Source of the DNA: Roseibium sp. Sym1
GTDB lineage: Bacteria > Pseudomonadota > Alphaproteobacteria > Rhizobiales > Stappiaceae
Assembly: GCF_027359675.1 (NCBI RefSeq)
Contig: NZ_CP114786.1
Coordinates: 2,888,501 to 2,952,500 of the forward strand
Direction: 5' to 3'
DNA: 64,000 nt
Under the pieces are notes generated by a model that made no database searches, had not been told where the DNA came from, and saw nothing but the letters and a program-made list of their open reading frames with translations. This document shows positions 47,093-56,414 of the stretch, piece after piece (position 1 is the first letter of the stretch; each line of letters starts with the position of its first letter). A program made the translations under genes and the position numbers.

Positions 47093-47130
47093 CCAACCTC
47101 AAAAGATAGGTTCCTATCTTATGAGGTTGG
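47093..47130. terminator. Long perfect-stem hairpin after the 46650 gene
   Basis: CCAACCTCAAAAGATAGG and CCTATCTTATGAGGTTGG form an 18-bp stem with one mismatch and a 2-nt loop, beginning 2 bp after the stop codon. It lacks a U-tract, so it may be a processing site, an mRNA stabiliser or a small mobile palindrome rather than a standard terminator. Confidence 0.6.
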
Positions 47131-47156
47131 CATAAGCCCGGCATTTCAGTTTTCTC

Positions 47157-47270
47157 AGCTGTCATCTCCGCGCAAGCAGTGACCCGGGACCCTTCATCCT
47201 GACGGTTTGTCACAAACATCTGCGCGGGCGTCCTGGTTCCCGGCTCGTGCTGCGCTTGGCCGGGGCGACA
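47157..47270. repeat. Intergenic repeat, family R2, copy 2
   Basis: Second copy of the element at 46295-46406, in the same orientation and 862 bp away, in the convergent spacer before mtlK. The core blocks are conserved while the middle has diverged. Confidence 0.75.
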
Positions 47271-47322
47271 CCGAGTGTGATATCGTCATCGACAGCTATG
47301 GAGAGAGGCTGCCGCAAACGAC

Positions 47323-48828
47323 TCAGGCGGAGGCGTGCCGGATCGAGGCGTCGGCGAACGAGCCGTCAAGATATCTCTTCAGTGTTTCGGCAACGCCGAT
47401 CGTGCCGATCTGCTCGGCCGCGTGGCAGAAGGCCTTCAGGAAGACCGGGTTGGAACCGAGCGCCCCGAAAAGCTCCGGCATCACAAACGCGTCCGCAGTG
47501 CCTTCAAAGACATCCCGGGCCCAGTCCTGCAGCAGGGCGGCGCTGCCATCTTCGATGACATGGGCCTCGCCCGCCTCGTTCCGGCCGAGGCAATAGCGGC
47601 ACCAGAGCGCGGTTTCCAGCGCGAGACCGGTCACGGACAGGCCCTTGTCGAGACGGTCCTGGATCGATGGCAGGATGAATTTCGGTTGCCGGTTGGACCC
47701 GTCCAGGCACAGGCGCGGAATCGTGTCGCCAACGGCGGGATTGGAAAAACGCTCCATCACCGTGTCGAGATAATCGGTGAAGCTGACCCCCGGAATTTCC
47801 GGAACGGTCGGAAGGACTTCCTCTTCCTCAAGCTTTTTCAGGAAGGCGCGGATCAACGGATCGGCCATGGCGTCATGAACGAAATAATGGCCGAGCAGGG
47901 CGCCGGGATAGGCAATGGCCGCGTGGCCGCCATTCAGGATCCGCAGCTTCATCAGCTCATAGGGCGCGACGTCGGCGACGAATTCGACGCCGACCTTCTC
48001 CAGCGCGGGGCGTCCGGCCGGGAAGTTGTCCTCCAGCACCCATTGCCGGAAGGGTTCACAGACGACGGGGGCCGCGTCCTCGAGGTCGAACGTGTCCTGC
48101 ACGAGTTTGCGTTCGCGCTCGCCGGTCGCCGGGGTGATGCAGTCGACCATGCCGTTCGGAAAGGCGACGTTGTCGGCAATCCAGGCACCGGTTTCCGGCG
48201 ACAGCGCGGTCGCGTAGCCGGCAACCGCCTGTTTGGCCATGTGGCCGTTTTCCGGAAGATTGTCACAGGACATCACGGTGAACGGCGGCAGGCCCCTGTC
48301 CCGGCGCCGCAACAGTGCCGCGACGAGCACCCCGAAAACGGTCCCGGGCGTGTCCGGATGTTCCAGGTCCGCCTGTATTTCCGGATGGCGGGTGTCGAAG
48401 CCGCCGGTATTCGGGTCGACGAAATAGCCGCCTTCGGTGATGGTCAGCGAGACGATGCGAATATCGGCCTGGCTGAGCCGCTCGATCAGGGCTGCAGGGT
48501 CGACCTCGATGAAGTCGATCATCGCGCCGCAGACCTGGGCACTGAGACCATTCGGATCAAGCTCGACCACCGTGGTCAGCCAGTCCTGGGGGGCGAGCCG
48601 GTCGCGCATTGCCGTGTCATAGGGCTTCAGCCCCGCGCCGACGATGGCCCAGTCCCGGCCTTCGCCGAGATCGAACAGCTTGCTCAGGTAGATGGCCTGG
48701 TGGGCACGATGAAAATTGCCGACACCGATATGCAGGATGCCGGGGGAGAGGTCGGCGCGGGCATAGGCCGGGGCCTTGACGGTTTCGGGAAGGGTCGCGA
48801 GCACAGTGTTGTTCAGCTTTCGTGTCAT
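47323..48828 (-). CDS. mtlK: Mannitol 2-dehydrogenase
   Basis: 501-residue long-chain polyol dehydrogenase that oxidises D-mannitol to D-fructose with NAD+. It has an N-terminal nucleotide-binding fold (LHIGVGNFHRAHQAIYLSKLF), TEGGYFVDPNTGGF, SCDNLPENG, VDCITPAT and the family motif KLRILNGGHAAIAYPGALLG with the catalytic Lys. It is the last gene of the smo cluster, separated from smoS by 3 bp. No fructokinase gene is present in the window. Confidence 0.93.
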   Translation of the reverse strand: MTRKLNNTVLATLPETVKAPAYARADLSPGILHIGVGNFHRAHQAIYLSKLFDLGEGRDWAIVGAGLKPYDTAMRDRLAPQDWLTTVVELDPNGLSAQVCGAMIDFIEVDPAALIERLSQADIRIVSLTITEGGYFVDPNTGGFDTRHPEIQADLEHPDTPGTVFGVLVAALLRRRDRGLPPFTVMSCDNLPENGHMAKQAVAGYATALSPETGAWIADNVAFPNGMVDCITPATGERERKLVQDTFDLEDAAPVVCEPFRQWVLEDNFPAGRPALEKVGVEFVADVAPYELMKLRILNGGHAAIAYPGALLGHYFVHDAMADPLIRAFLKKLEEEEVLPTVPEIPGVSFTDYLDTVMERFSNPAVGDTIPRLCLDGSNRQPKFILPSIQDRLDKGLSVTGLALETALWCRYCLGRNEAGEAHVIEDGSAALLQDWARDVFEGTADAFVMPELFGALGSNPVFLKAFCHAAEQIGTIGVAETLKRYLDGSFADASIRHASA

Positions 48829-48831
48829 TGG

Positions 48832-49601
48832 TCAGCTCATCCAGTTGCCGCCATCGACGTTGTAGGTTTGCGCGACGATATAGTCGGCCTCGGAAGTTGC
48901 CAGGAAGACCGCCATTCCGGCGAGGTCGTCGGCGGTGCCCATGCGCCCGTAGGGCACGGCGGCCCCGACGGCGGCTTTCTTTTCACCTGGCTGCAGGCCT
49001 TCATGTCTGGCGAAGAGCGCGTCGACGCCGTCCCAGTGCTCGCCGTCGACAACGCCCGGCGCGATCGCGTTGACGTTGATGCCGTGCTTGATGAGGTCGA
49101 GGCCCGCCGATTGCGTCAGGCTGATCACCGCGGCCTTGGTGGCGCAGTAGACGCCAACCAGCGCTTCGCCGCGCCGGCCGGCCTGGCTGGCCATATTGAC
49201 GATCTTGCCACCCTGGCCGCGCTTGATCATGGACTTCGCAGCCGCCTGCATCATGAACAGGGTGCCGCCGACATTGATCTCGAACAGCCGGTTGAAGCTG
49301 TCGCGGGTGATCTCGACGATGGGAGCGAGATCAAACAGGGCCGCGTTGTTGACCAGAATGTCGAGGCCGCCGGTTTCCTGTTCGACGGAGGCGATCGCCG
49401 CGTCGATGGAGGCCTGGTCGGTGACGTCAAGCCGGACGGCATAGGCATTGGGGCCGATCTCGGCCGCGGCTGCCTCGGCGCCGGCAAGGTTGATATCGCC
49501 GATGGCGACCCGTGCCCCCTCGGCCGCATAACGCACGGCGAAGGCCTTGCCGATGCCCCGGGCGGCCCCGGTGATCAGCGCCGATTTTCCGGAAAGCCGT
49601 G

Positions 49602-49605
<4 letters not shown>
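48832..49605 (-). CDS. smoS: Sorbitol/polyol dehydrogenase, SDR family (SmoS)
   Basis: 257-residue SDR: cofactor loop [27 protein letters not shown], catalytic Ser in VNMASQAGR and [11 protein letters not shown], and the C-terminal [11 protein letters not shown]. The sequence pattern fits sorbitol dehydrogenase of Rhodobacter sphaeroides, which oxidises D-glucitol to fructose and galactitol to tagatose. The ATG overlaps the smoK stop by 4 bp. Confidence 0.92.
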
Positions 49606-50606
<1,001 letters not shown>

Positions 50607-50616
50607 GGTCCGTCTC

Positions 50617-51447
50617 CTATTTCACCGCGCCGAAGGTCAGGCCGCGCACAAGTTGTTTTTGGCTGAACCAGCCGAGAATGAGGATGGGCGCAATCGCCAT
50701 GGTCGAGGCGGCGCTCAGCTTTGCGAAGAACAGGCCTTCCGGGCTGGAATAACTTGCAATGAAAGCGGTGAGGGGAGCGGCATCGACCGCCGTGAGGTTC
50801 AGGGTCCAGAACGCCTCGTTCCAGGACAGGATGATGTTCAGCAGCAGCGTCGAGGCAATGCCGGGCACGGCCATGGGCGTCAGCACATGAACGATCTCGG
50901 CCCACAGCTCGGCACCGTCCATCCGCGCGGCTTCCAGGATTTCGCCGGGAATTTCGCGGAAGTAGGTGAACAGCATCCAGATGATGATCGGCAGGTTGAT
51001 CAGGGTCAGCACCACCACCAGGCCGATGCGGGTGTCGAGCAGGCCGAAATCCCGGAACAAAAGGTAGATCGGGATCAGCACGCCGACCGGCGGCAGCATC
51101 TTGGTGGACAGCATCCACATCAGGACGTCCTTGGTCCGCTTGCCCGGCACGAAGGCCATGGACCAGGCGGCCGGGATCGCGATCAGAAGGCCAAGCAGTG
51201 TCGATCCCACGGAGATGACAACGGAGTTCCAGAAGTGCCTGAAATAGTCCGAGCGCTCCTGGACCGTGCTGTAGTTTTCCAGCGTCCAGTCGAAGAAGAG
51301 GAAGCTTGGAGGAGACGCGATCGCTTCCGCTTCCGTCTTGAAGCTGGTCAGCACGGTCCACAGGATCGGGAAGAAGATGGCAAGGCCGATCACCCAGGCA
51401 AAGAACGTGGTGACGGCCTTGCGGCGGTTTGAGATTGCGCGCGCCAT
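50617..51447 (-). CDS. smoG: Polyol ABC transporter permease SmoG
   Basis: 276 residues from the ATG at 51447. The frame is open well upstream inside smoF, but this ATG follows GGAGG by 7 bases and gives the usual MalG-like start [20 protein letters not shown]. Six helices are predicted. The EAA loop [25 protein letters not shown] contacts the ATPase. It begins 2 bp after the smoF stop. Confidence 0.94.
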   Translation of the reverse strand: MARAISNRRKAVTTFFAWVIGLAIFFPILWTVLTSFKTEAEAIASPPSFLFFDWTLENYSTVQERSDYFRHFWNSVVISVGSTLLGLLIAIPAAWSMAFVPGKRTKDVLMWMLSTKMLPPVGVLIPIYLLFRDFGLLDTRIGLVVVLTLINLPIIIWMLFTYFREIPGEILEAARMDGAELWAEIVHVLTPMAVPGIASTLLLNIILSWNEAFWTLNLTAVDAAPLTAFIASYSSPEGLFFAKLSAASTMAIAPILILGWFSQKQLVRGLTFGAVK

Positions 51448-51449
51448 GG

Positions 51450-52322
51450 TCAGGCCTCCAGGTTCTTGCCGATCATCCGCATCAGGAAGATCGCGACAAT
51501 GTTGGCGAGGATGATGGCGACCACACCGCCGGCGGATCCGCCGCCGACGTCGAACTGAAGCAGCGACTGGGCGTAGATCAGGAAGGTGAGGTTGGTGGAG
51601 GCGTTGCCCGGCCCGCCATTGGTGGTGACCAGGATCTCGGCGAACACCGACAGCAGGAAGATCGTCTGGATCAGGATCACGACGGTGATCGAGCGCGCCA
51701 GGTGCGGCACCATGATGAAGACGAACCGGTTGAGGAAATTTGCGCCGTCCATTTCGGCGGCTTCCAGTTGCTCGCTGTCGAGCGACTGCAGCGCCGTCAG
51801 CAGGATGAGGGTCGCGAAAGGCAGCCATCCCCAGGCAACGATCAGGATGATCGAGAACAGCGGCGCATGCGCCAGGAAATCGAACGGTTCGAGCCCGACG
51901 GCCTTGGCCATGTAGGCAAAGAGGCCGCTGACCGGGTTCATGAACATGTTCTTCCAGACCAGTGCCGAAACGGTCGGCATGACGAAGAACGGGGCGATCA
52001 CGAGGATACGAACGATGCCCTGGCCCCACATGGGCTGGTCGAGCAGGAGCGCCAGGAGCACGCCGCCGACAATCGTGATCAGCAGCACGCCGCCGACCAG
52101 GAGCAGGGTGTTCTTGAGCGCCGCGAAGAAGGCGGGGTCGGTCAGGAAGAACTCGTAGTTGGTCCAGCCGGTCCACTCTTCCATGCCCGGAATGAGCAGG
52201 TTGTAGCGCAGGAACGAGAAATAAAGGGTCATCGACAGCGGGATGATCATCCATCCCAGCAGCAGCAGAACTGCCGGCGAGATCATGAAACGGGCCGCTG
52301 CACGGGAGTGCTGGGTAGCCAT
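51450..52322 (-). CDS. smoF: Polyol ABC transporter permease SmoF
   Basis: 290 residues, MalF-like: FMISPAVLLLLGWMIIPLSM, six helices and the EAA loop EAAEMDGANFLNRFVFIMVPHLAR. A PGNASTNLTFLIYAQSL stretch near the C-terminus is typical of CUT1 permeases. An AGAGGAT site precedes the ATG. It is separated from smoE by about 100 bp with a strong hairpin. Confidence 0.94.
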   Translation of the reverse strand: MATQHSRAAARFMISPAVLLLLGWMIIPLSMTLYFSFLRYNLLIPGMEEWTGWTNYEFFLTDPAFFAALKNTLLLVGGVLLITIVGGVLLALLLDQPMWGQGIVRILVIAPFFVMPTVSALVWKNMFMNPVSGLFAYMAKAVGLEPFDFLAHAPLFSIILIVAWGWLPFATLILLTALQSLDSEQLEAAEMDGANFLNRFVFIMVPHLARSITVVILIQTIFLLSVFAEILVTTNGGPGNASTNLTFLIYAQSLLQFDVGGGSAGGVVAIILANIVAIFLMRMIGKNLEA

Positions 52323-52382
52323 GATTGGATCCTCTGCTCTTCGTTGGAGCAGGTAGCATAAAGGAACTGCGGAAGAGGAGGA

Positions 52383-52413
52383 GACCGGCGGGACGGGCAG
52401 GAACCCGCCGGTC
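52383..52413 (-). promoter_or_regulatory. Intercistronic hairpin between smoE and smoF
   Basis: GACCGGCGGG and CCCGCCGGTC form a perfect 10-bp GC-rich stem around an 11-nt loop, with no U-run. Located just after the binding-protein gene, it likely stabilises the smoE message or partly attenuates transcription into the permease genes. Confidence 0.65.
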
Positions 52414-52425
52414 CGCTGAAGGCTT

Positions 52426-53736
52426 CTACTTGAGGTATCCGGCCTTCTTCATTTCGCGTTCGGCCGTCGCCTGGGCCGCCGCCAGGGCGGCATCGGCGTC
52501 CATGGAGCCGGCAAGGGCTGCCGAGAAGGCCTGACCGGTGACGGTCGCCATGCCCTGGAACTCCGGAATGGCCACGAACTGGACGCCGACATAGGGCACC
52601 GGCTCGACGGTCGGGTTCTTCGGATCAGCAGAGTTGATGCTGTCCAGGGTCATCTTGGCGAAAGGCACCTTCTGGTATTCCGGGTTCTCGTAAAGAGAGG
52701 TCCGCGTGCCCGGAGGAACGTTGGCCCAGCCTTCCTCGGCGGCAACCAGCTCCAGATATTCCTTGGAGGTTGCCCACTCGATGAACTTCTTGGCAGCAGC
52801 TTCCTTCTGGGTGCCGGCCGGGATGGCCAGGGACCAGGCCCACAGCCAGTTGCCGCGCTTGCCCAGACCGTTGTCCGGTGCCAGGGCAAACCCGACCTTG
52901 TCGGCGACCTGGCTGTCATTCGGATTGGTCACGAAGGACGCAGCGACCGTCGCGTCGATCCACATGCCGCACTTGCCGGTCTGGAAGAGGGCGAGGTTTT
53001 CGTTGAAACCGTTGGAAGATGCACCCGGAGGTCCGGCTTCGTTCATCACGTCCAGATAGGTCGTGAGGGTCGCCTTCCATTCCGGAGAGTCGAATTGCGG
53101 CTTCCAGTCCATGTCGAACCAGCGCGCACCGAAGGAGTTGGCCATGGCCGTCAGGAACGCCATGTTCTCACCCCAGCCGGCCTTGCCGCGCAGGCAGATG
53201 CCGTAGATCTCATTGTCCTTGTCGGTCATGGCCTTGGCGGCCTCGACGATGAAATCCCAAGTCGGTGCTTCCGGCATCTCCAGACCGGCCTTTTCCATCA
53301 GGTCGGTCCGGTACATGACCATGGAGCTTTCGCCATAGAACGGAGCAGCATAGAGCTCGCCGTCGACGGTCAGGCCGCCACGGATGGCGGGCAGCAGGTC
53401 GTCAACGTCGTAGCTTTCCGGCAGGTCGTTCAGGGACACGAGCCAGCCTTGCTTGCCCCAGATCGGAACCTCGTAGGTGCCGATGGTCATGACGTCGAAC
53501 TGGCCGCCCTTGGTGGCGACGTCCGTGGTGACGCGCTGGCGGAGAACATTCTCCTCCATGGTCAGCCATTTGACTTCGATGTCGGGGTTCTTGTCCGTGA
53601 AGTCCTTCGTCAGACCCTGCATGCGGATCATGTCGCCGTTGTTCACGGTCGCGATGGTGATTGTTTCTGCGGATGCGGTTGTGCAGAGCGCAGCGAGTGC
53701 ACATGCGCTGACAAGCGCACGGGTATGAAATGCCAT
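52426..53736 (-). CDS. smoE: Polyol ABC transporter substrate-binding protein SmoE
   Basis: 436 residues from the ATG at 53736 (GGGAGGAAAAC site). The signal peptide MAFHTRALVSACALAALCTT is cleaved near ASAET. It is an extracellular sugar-binding protein of the MalE type, with ITIATVNNGDMIRMQGLTKDF, GKQGWLVSLNDLPESYDVDD, FQTGKCGMWIDATVAASFV and AIPEFQGMATVTG. It binds mannitol/sorbitol in the periplasm. It heads smoEFGK-smoS-mtlK. Confidence 0.94.
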   Translation of the reverse strand: MAFHTRALVSACALAALCTTASAETITIATVNNGDMIRMQGLTKDFTDKNPDIEVKWLTMEENVLRQRVTTDVATKGGQFDVMTIGTYEVPIWGKQGWLVSLNDLPESYDVDDLLPAIRGGLTVDGELYAAPFYGESSMVMYRTDLMEKAGLEMPEAPTWDFIVEAAKAMTDKDNEIYGICLRGKAGWGENMAFLTAMANSFGARWFDMDWKPQFDSPEWKATLTTYLDVMNEAGPPGASSNGFNENLALFQTGKCGMWIDATVAASFVTNPNDSQVADKVGFALAPDNGLGKRGNWLWAWSLAIPAGTQKEAAAKKFIEWATSKEYLELVAAEEGWANVPPGTRTSLYENPEYQKVPFAKMTLDSINSADPKNPTVEPVPYVGVQFVAIPEFQGMATVTGQAFSAALAGSMDADAALAAAQATAEREMKKAGYLK

Positions 53737-53831
53737 GTTTTCCTCCCAAGCGAGATTGGGCATTTGCCATTCTTGCGAGCAAATATTCGCTCCAAATCCG
53801 CGCGGGAGTCAAGGCGGAAATCGCCTGAAAC

Positions 53832-53869
53832 AAAAAAGACTTTTCGCTGCATCGCAAAAAGTCTTTTTT
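53832..53869. terminator. Bidirectional terminator hairpin between sorC and smoE
   Basis: AAAAAAGACTTTT pairs with AAAAGTCTTTTTT around a short GC loop, giving A/T tracts on both sides. It lies about 30 bp after the regulator's stop on the minus strand and about 95 bp before the smoE start, so it probably ends the HAD-sorC transcript and separates it from the smo promoter. Confidence 0.7.
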
Positions 53870-53900
53870 AATCAGATATTTATGTACATTGAGAAAAAGC

Positions 53901-54857
53901 TCAGCACTTGAGCAATTGCTCAGCTGTTGTTTCGTTGGTGATCAGGAAATTGATGAATTTGCCTCTCAGGGCGCCGAGTATGGCCGACACTTTGGCTTCG
54001 CCGGCAGCGATGCCGTAGACCGGTTTTTCCCCGGCCGGAAGCAGGGGTGCGCTGGCGACGAGGTCGTTGGTGAGCCCCTCGATCAGCTTGCCGTTCCGGT
54101 CATAGACCCAGCTGGTGATTTCCCCGGTCGCCCCCGCATTTTCAAGAGCGCGCATTTCGTCGAGGCTGACGAAGCCGTCCTTGGCCAGCGGTGCGGTCGG
54201 CCCCATGTTGCCGACGCCGACAAAGGTGGCGTCCGCCTGGCGGATCAGATCGAGAATATTGTGCACGGCTTCCTGATTGTGCAGCAGTTGCAGCTCCTCG
54301 CGCGAACGGGCGAACACGGGCAGCGGCATCGGGTAGTGGCGCGCGTTGATCCTGTCGGCGAGGCGGATGATGACGTTGTAGGCGGAGGCCGAGCCGTCGG
54401 ACATCATGTTGCCCAGAAGCGAGACCACTCTGTGCTGCGGACAGTCCATCATCGGCAGCTGGTCGACCGAGGCCCTCAGGGTCCTGCCCGTGCCATAGGC
54501 AATGATCTTGGGTTGTTGCGACCGGAAATGGCGCTCCATTTCGGTGGCTGCCGCCTGGGCAATGCCCACCGTGGAAGACGGTGCGTCCGGGTCGCTCGGT
54601 ACGACTTCGCAGCCCTTGAGCTCGAATTTCTCGGTCAGCCGGCTGGAAAGCTCCATGCAATGGGCGATCGGGTGATCGAGCCGGACCTTGATCAGGCGTT
54701 CGCTGACGGCTAGCGACACCAGCCGTTGGGCCGACTGCCGCGAGACGCCGAGCTTGCGCGCGATCTCGTCCTGGGTGTTGCCGGCAACGTAATAGAGCCA
54801 GCCCGCCCGGGCGGCGTCGTCGAGACGGGACGTCTCGGCAGAAAGTTTCTGTTTCAT
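53901..54857 (-). CDS. smoC: SorC/DeoR-type sugar-binding transcriptional regulator
   Basis: 318 residues from the ATG at 54857, which begins 1 bp after the HAD stop, indicating translational coupling. The N-terminal HTH reads YYVAGNTQDEIARKLGVSRQ then SAQRLVSLA. The sugar-phosphate-binding domain includes YGTGRTLRASVDQLP, ATFVGVGNMGPTAPL and GEITSWVYDRNGKLIEG. SorC-family regulators respond to phosphorylated sugars. Position beside the smo genes suggests it is the polyol regulator (SmoC-like); the symbol is assigned by context. Confidence 0.88.
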   Translation of the reverse strand: MKQKLSAETSRLDDAARAGWLYYVAGNTQDEIARKLGVSRQSAQRLVSLAVSERLIKVRLDHPIAHCMELSSRLTEKFELKGCEVVPSDPDAPSSTVGIAQAAATEMERHFRSQQPKIIAYGTGRTLRASVDQLPMMDCPQHRVVSLLGNMMSDGSASAYNVIIRLADRINARHYPMPLPVFARSREELQLLHNQEAVHNILDLIRQADATFVGVGNMGPTAPLAKDGFVSLDEMRALENAGATGEITSWVYDRNGKLIEGLTNDLVASAPLLPAGEKPVYGIAAGEAKVSAILGALRGKFINFLITNETTAEQLLKC

Positions 54858-54858
54858 C

Positions 54859-55539
54859 TCAGCTGCCGTTGATTTGCAAATCCGGCCTAAGCTGGAAGAA
54901 ATCCGTGAAAGATGCAAACACTTGCTCGGCGCCTGCTGCCGCATCCCCGGAATTTGCAAGTGATTTCAGGTGGGATCCGCCGACAAACCGCCAGACCTGC
55001 ATGCCTGCGGCAAGACCCGCCTTGATGCCATTCTCGCTGTCCTCGATGACCAGGCAACGTTCCGGAGCTACACCGCGCCTGTCCGCCACCAGCAGAAACA
55101 GGTCCGGCGCGGGCTTGCCGTGTTCCACCTCCGAGGCGGTGGTTGCGCGGCCGGCGAAAAGGTCGGTCAGGCCGGTGATTTCCAGCGACTTGGCCAGCCG
55201 GGGCGGACTGGAGCTGGTGGCCAGGCAGTAATCCGGCCGCAACTGTTCGATGACGGTGCGCACGCCCACGACCGGTTGCAGTTCCGCCTCGAAGGCTCCC
55301 AGTAGGTTCGCCCGGTAGGTGGCTTCGAATTCCGGCGGCAGATCGACGCCGAATTCGCTTCGGATCTGCTGCAGGACCACAGGGTAGCTGCGCCCGAGAA
55401 AATGGTGCGCGACATAGTCCATGGTGATGAGGACATCGCGCTTGGCAAGTTCCGCCACCAGCATGCGCGCGCTGATAACCTCGCTGTCGATCAGGACACC
55501 GTCGCAGTCGAAGATCACAAGGTCGATGGGCTGGGTCAA
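54859..55539 (-). CDS. HAD-superfamily sugar phosphatase
   Basis: 226 residues from the TTG at 55539, preceded by AGGAAAG at 8 bases; an upstream start at 55581 lacks such a site. It has the subfamily IA motifs: the nucleophile in IFDCDGVLIDSE, the Thr/Ser motif in LATSSSPPRL, the Lys in GKPAPDLFL and the acidic VIEDSENGIKAGLAAG. It is likely to dephosphorylate a hexitol- or sugar-phosphate. It is the first gene of the HAD-sorC unit and might reset the regulator's inducer level. Confidence 0.88.
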   Translation of the reverse strand: MTQPIDLVIFDCDGVLIDSEVISARMLVAELAKRDVLITMDYVAHHFLGRSYPVVLQQIRSEFGVDLPPEFEATYRANLLGAFEAELQPVVGVRTVIEQLRPDYCLATSSSPPRLAKSLEITGLTDLFAGRATTASEVEHGKPAPDLFLLVADRRGVAPERCLVIEDSENGIKAGLAAGMQVWRFVGGSHLKSLANSGDAAAGAEQVFASFTDFFQLRPDLQINGS

Positions 55540-55587
55540 TCGGATGTCTTTCCTGGAATGGGGCTGGAGCGCCCGCTGCAAACAATC

Positions 55588-55697
55588 ACCTCATCCTGAG
55601 GAAGACCGCCAGGTCTGTCTCGAAGGATCGGCGACATACTCTGGAGCAAGTGGCCGATCCTTCGAGACAGCGCTGACGCGCTTCCTCAGGATGAGGC
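55588..55697. repeat. Intergenic palindromic repeat, family R1, copy 2
   Basis: About 110 bp: CCTCATCCTGAGGA and TCCTCAGGATGAGG outer arms around TGTCTCGAAGGATCGGC and GCCGATCCTTCGAGACAGC inner arms. It is the better-preserved copy of the element at 8294-8398 and folds into a long two-part hairpin. It sits between the HAD gene start and the DUF1523 gene stop and may end the AAA operon transcript. Confidence 0.88.
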
Positions 55698-55740
55698 CTG
55701 ATTTGGGGGATGGGTCCAACCAGCCAACCAAACACTGTGC

Positions 55741-56409
55741 TCACCCGAACCAGCGCTTCAGCCATCGCCGGAAGCCACTGGTGGCTTCAGATGCGCGTTT
55801 GTGGGCATGGGCACGGGCCTGTTCGGCATTGTCGCCGACATCGTCCATGAAGCCGTCAATGCTGTCGACGACCGGATCGATCCGGCGCTTCTTGAAGGCG
55901 CTTACGGTTTTCAGAACCAGCATGGCCAGCGCCGCGAGCACCAGGACGAACAGGATGTTGAACCAGGGGATCAGCAACGCGTCCGGCCCTTCGACCACAT
56001 CGATGTCGATGGCATTCGGGAAGATCGTGAACAGTTCGATGCGCCAGCCGTAATGGGTGACCGCGACCCAGACATCGCCTTCCTTCTTCACAAGGTCCTG
56101 CGCCTGGGCCGTGATGTTGCTCGAATCGAACTTGAAATAGGGCGGCCAGCCCCAGTCGGTGTCCTCGTTGCGGTAGACGCGCGGCTGTCCGTCCGGCCAG
56201 ACCGTGCTGATGAAGCGCACGTCGCGGGTCCAGTTCGGGTTGGTGCCGGCGTCCGGCGCGGCCCAGAAGAACGCGGACGAGCCGATGTCCATGCGCTTGA
56301 CGTCGGTGCCGACGATGCGCACCACGTCGCGGCCCGGCAGCGTGTAGTGCAGGAAAGCCACGACGATCACGATCAGCGGGATGCCGATGATCCACTTAAG
56401 ATACTTCAT
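55741..56409 (-). CDS. DUF1523 family membrane-anchored protein
   Basis: 222 residues. The N-terminal helix KWIIGIPLIVIVVAFLHYTL is followed by a probably periplasmic domain of about 130 residues (PGRDVVRIVGTDVKRMDIGS is the family hallmark; also FISTVWPDGQPRVYRNEDTDWGWPPYFK), a second helix (NILFVLVLAALAMLVLKTV) and a basic cytoplasmic tail rich in Arg, Ala and Lys (RAHAHKRASEATSGFRRWLK). The function is unknown. It is the last gene of the five-gene operon, 5 bp after the preceding gene, and could anchor the complex to the membrane. Confidence 0.85.
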   Translation of the reverse strand: MKYLKWIIGIPLIVIVVAFLHYTLPGRDVVRIVGTDVKRMDIGSSAFFWAAPDAGTNPNWTRDVRFISTVWPDGQPRVYRNEDTDWGWPPYFKFDSSNITAQAQDLVKKEGDVWVAVTHYGWRIELFTIFPNAIDIDVVEGPDALLIPWFNILFVLVLAALAMLVLKTVSAFKKRRIDPVVDSIDGFMDDVGDNAEQARAHAHKRASEATSGFRRWLKRWFG

Positions 56410-56414
56410 CTGGC

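Noticed and set aside
51448..52359. Upstream extension of smoG in the same frame
   Set aside because: It runs through smoF out of frame. The ATG at 51447 has a proper GGAGG site and the normal permease length.
53832..53869. Operator for SorC before smoE
   Set aside because: The palindrome has A/T tracts at both ends and a GC loop, which fits a terminator for the regulator transcript better than an operator.
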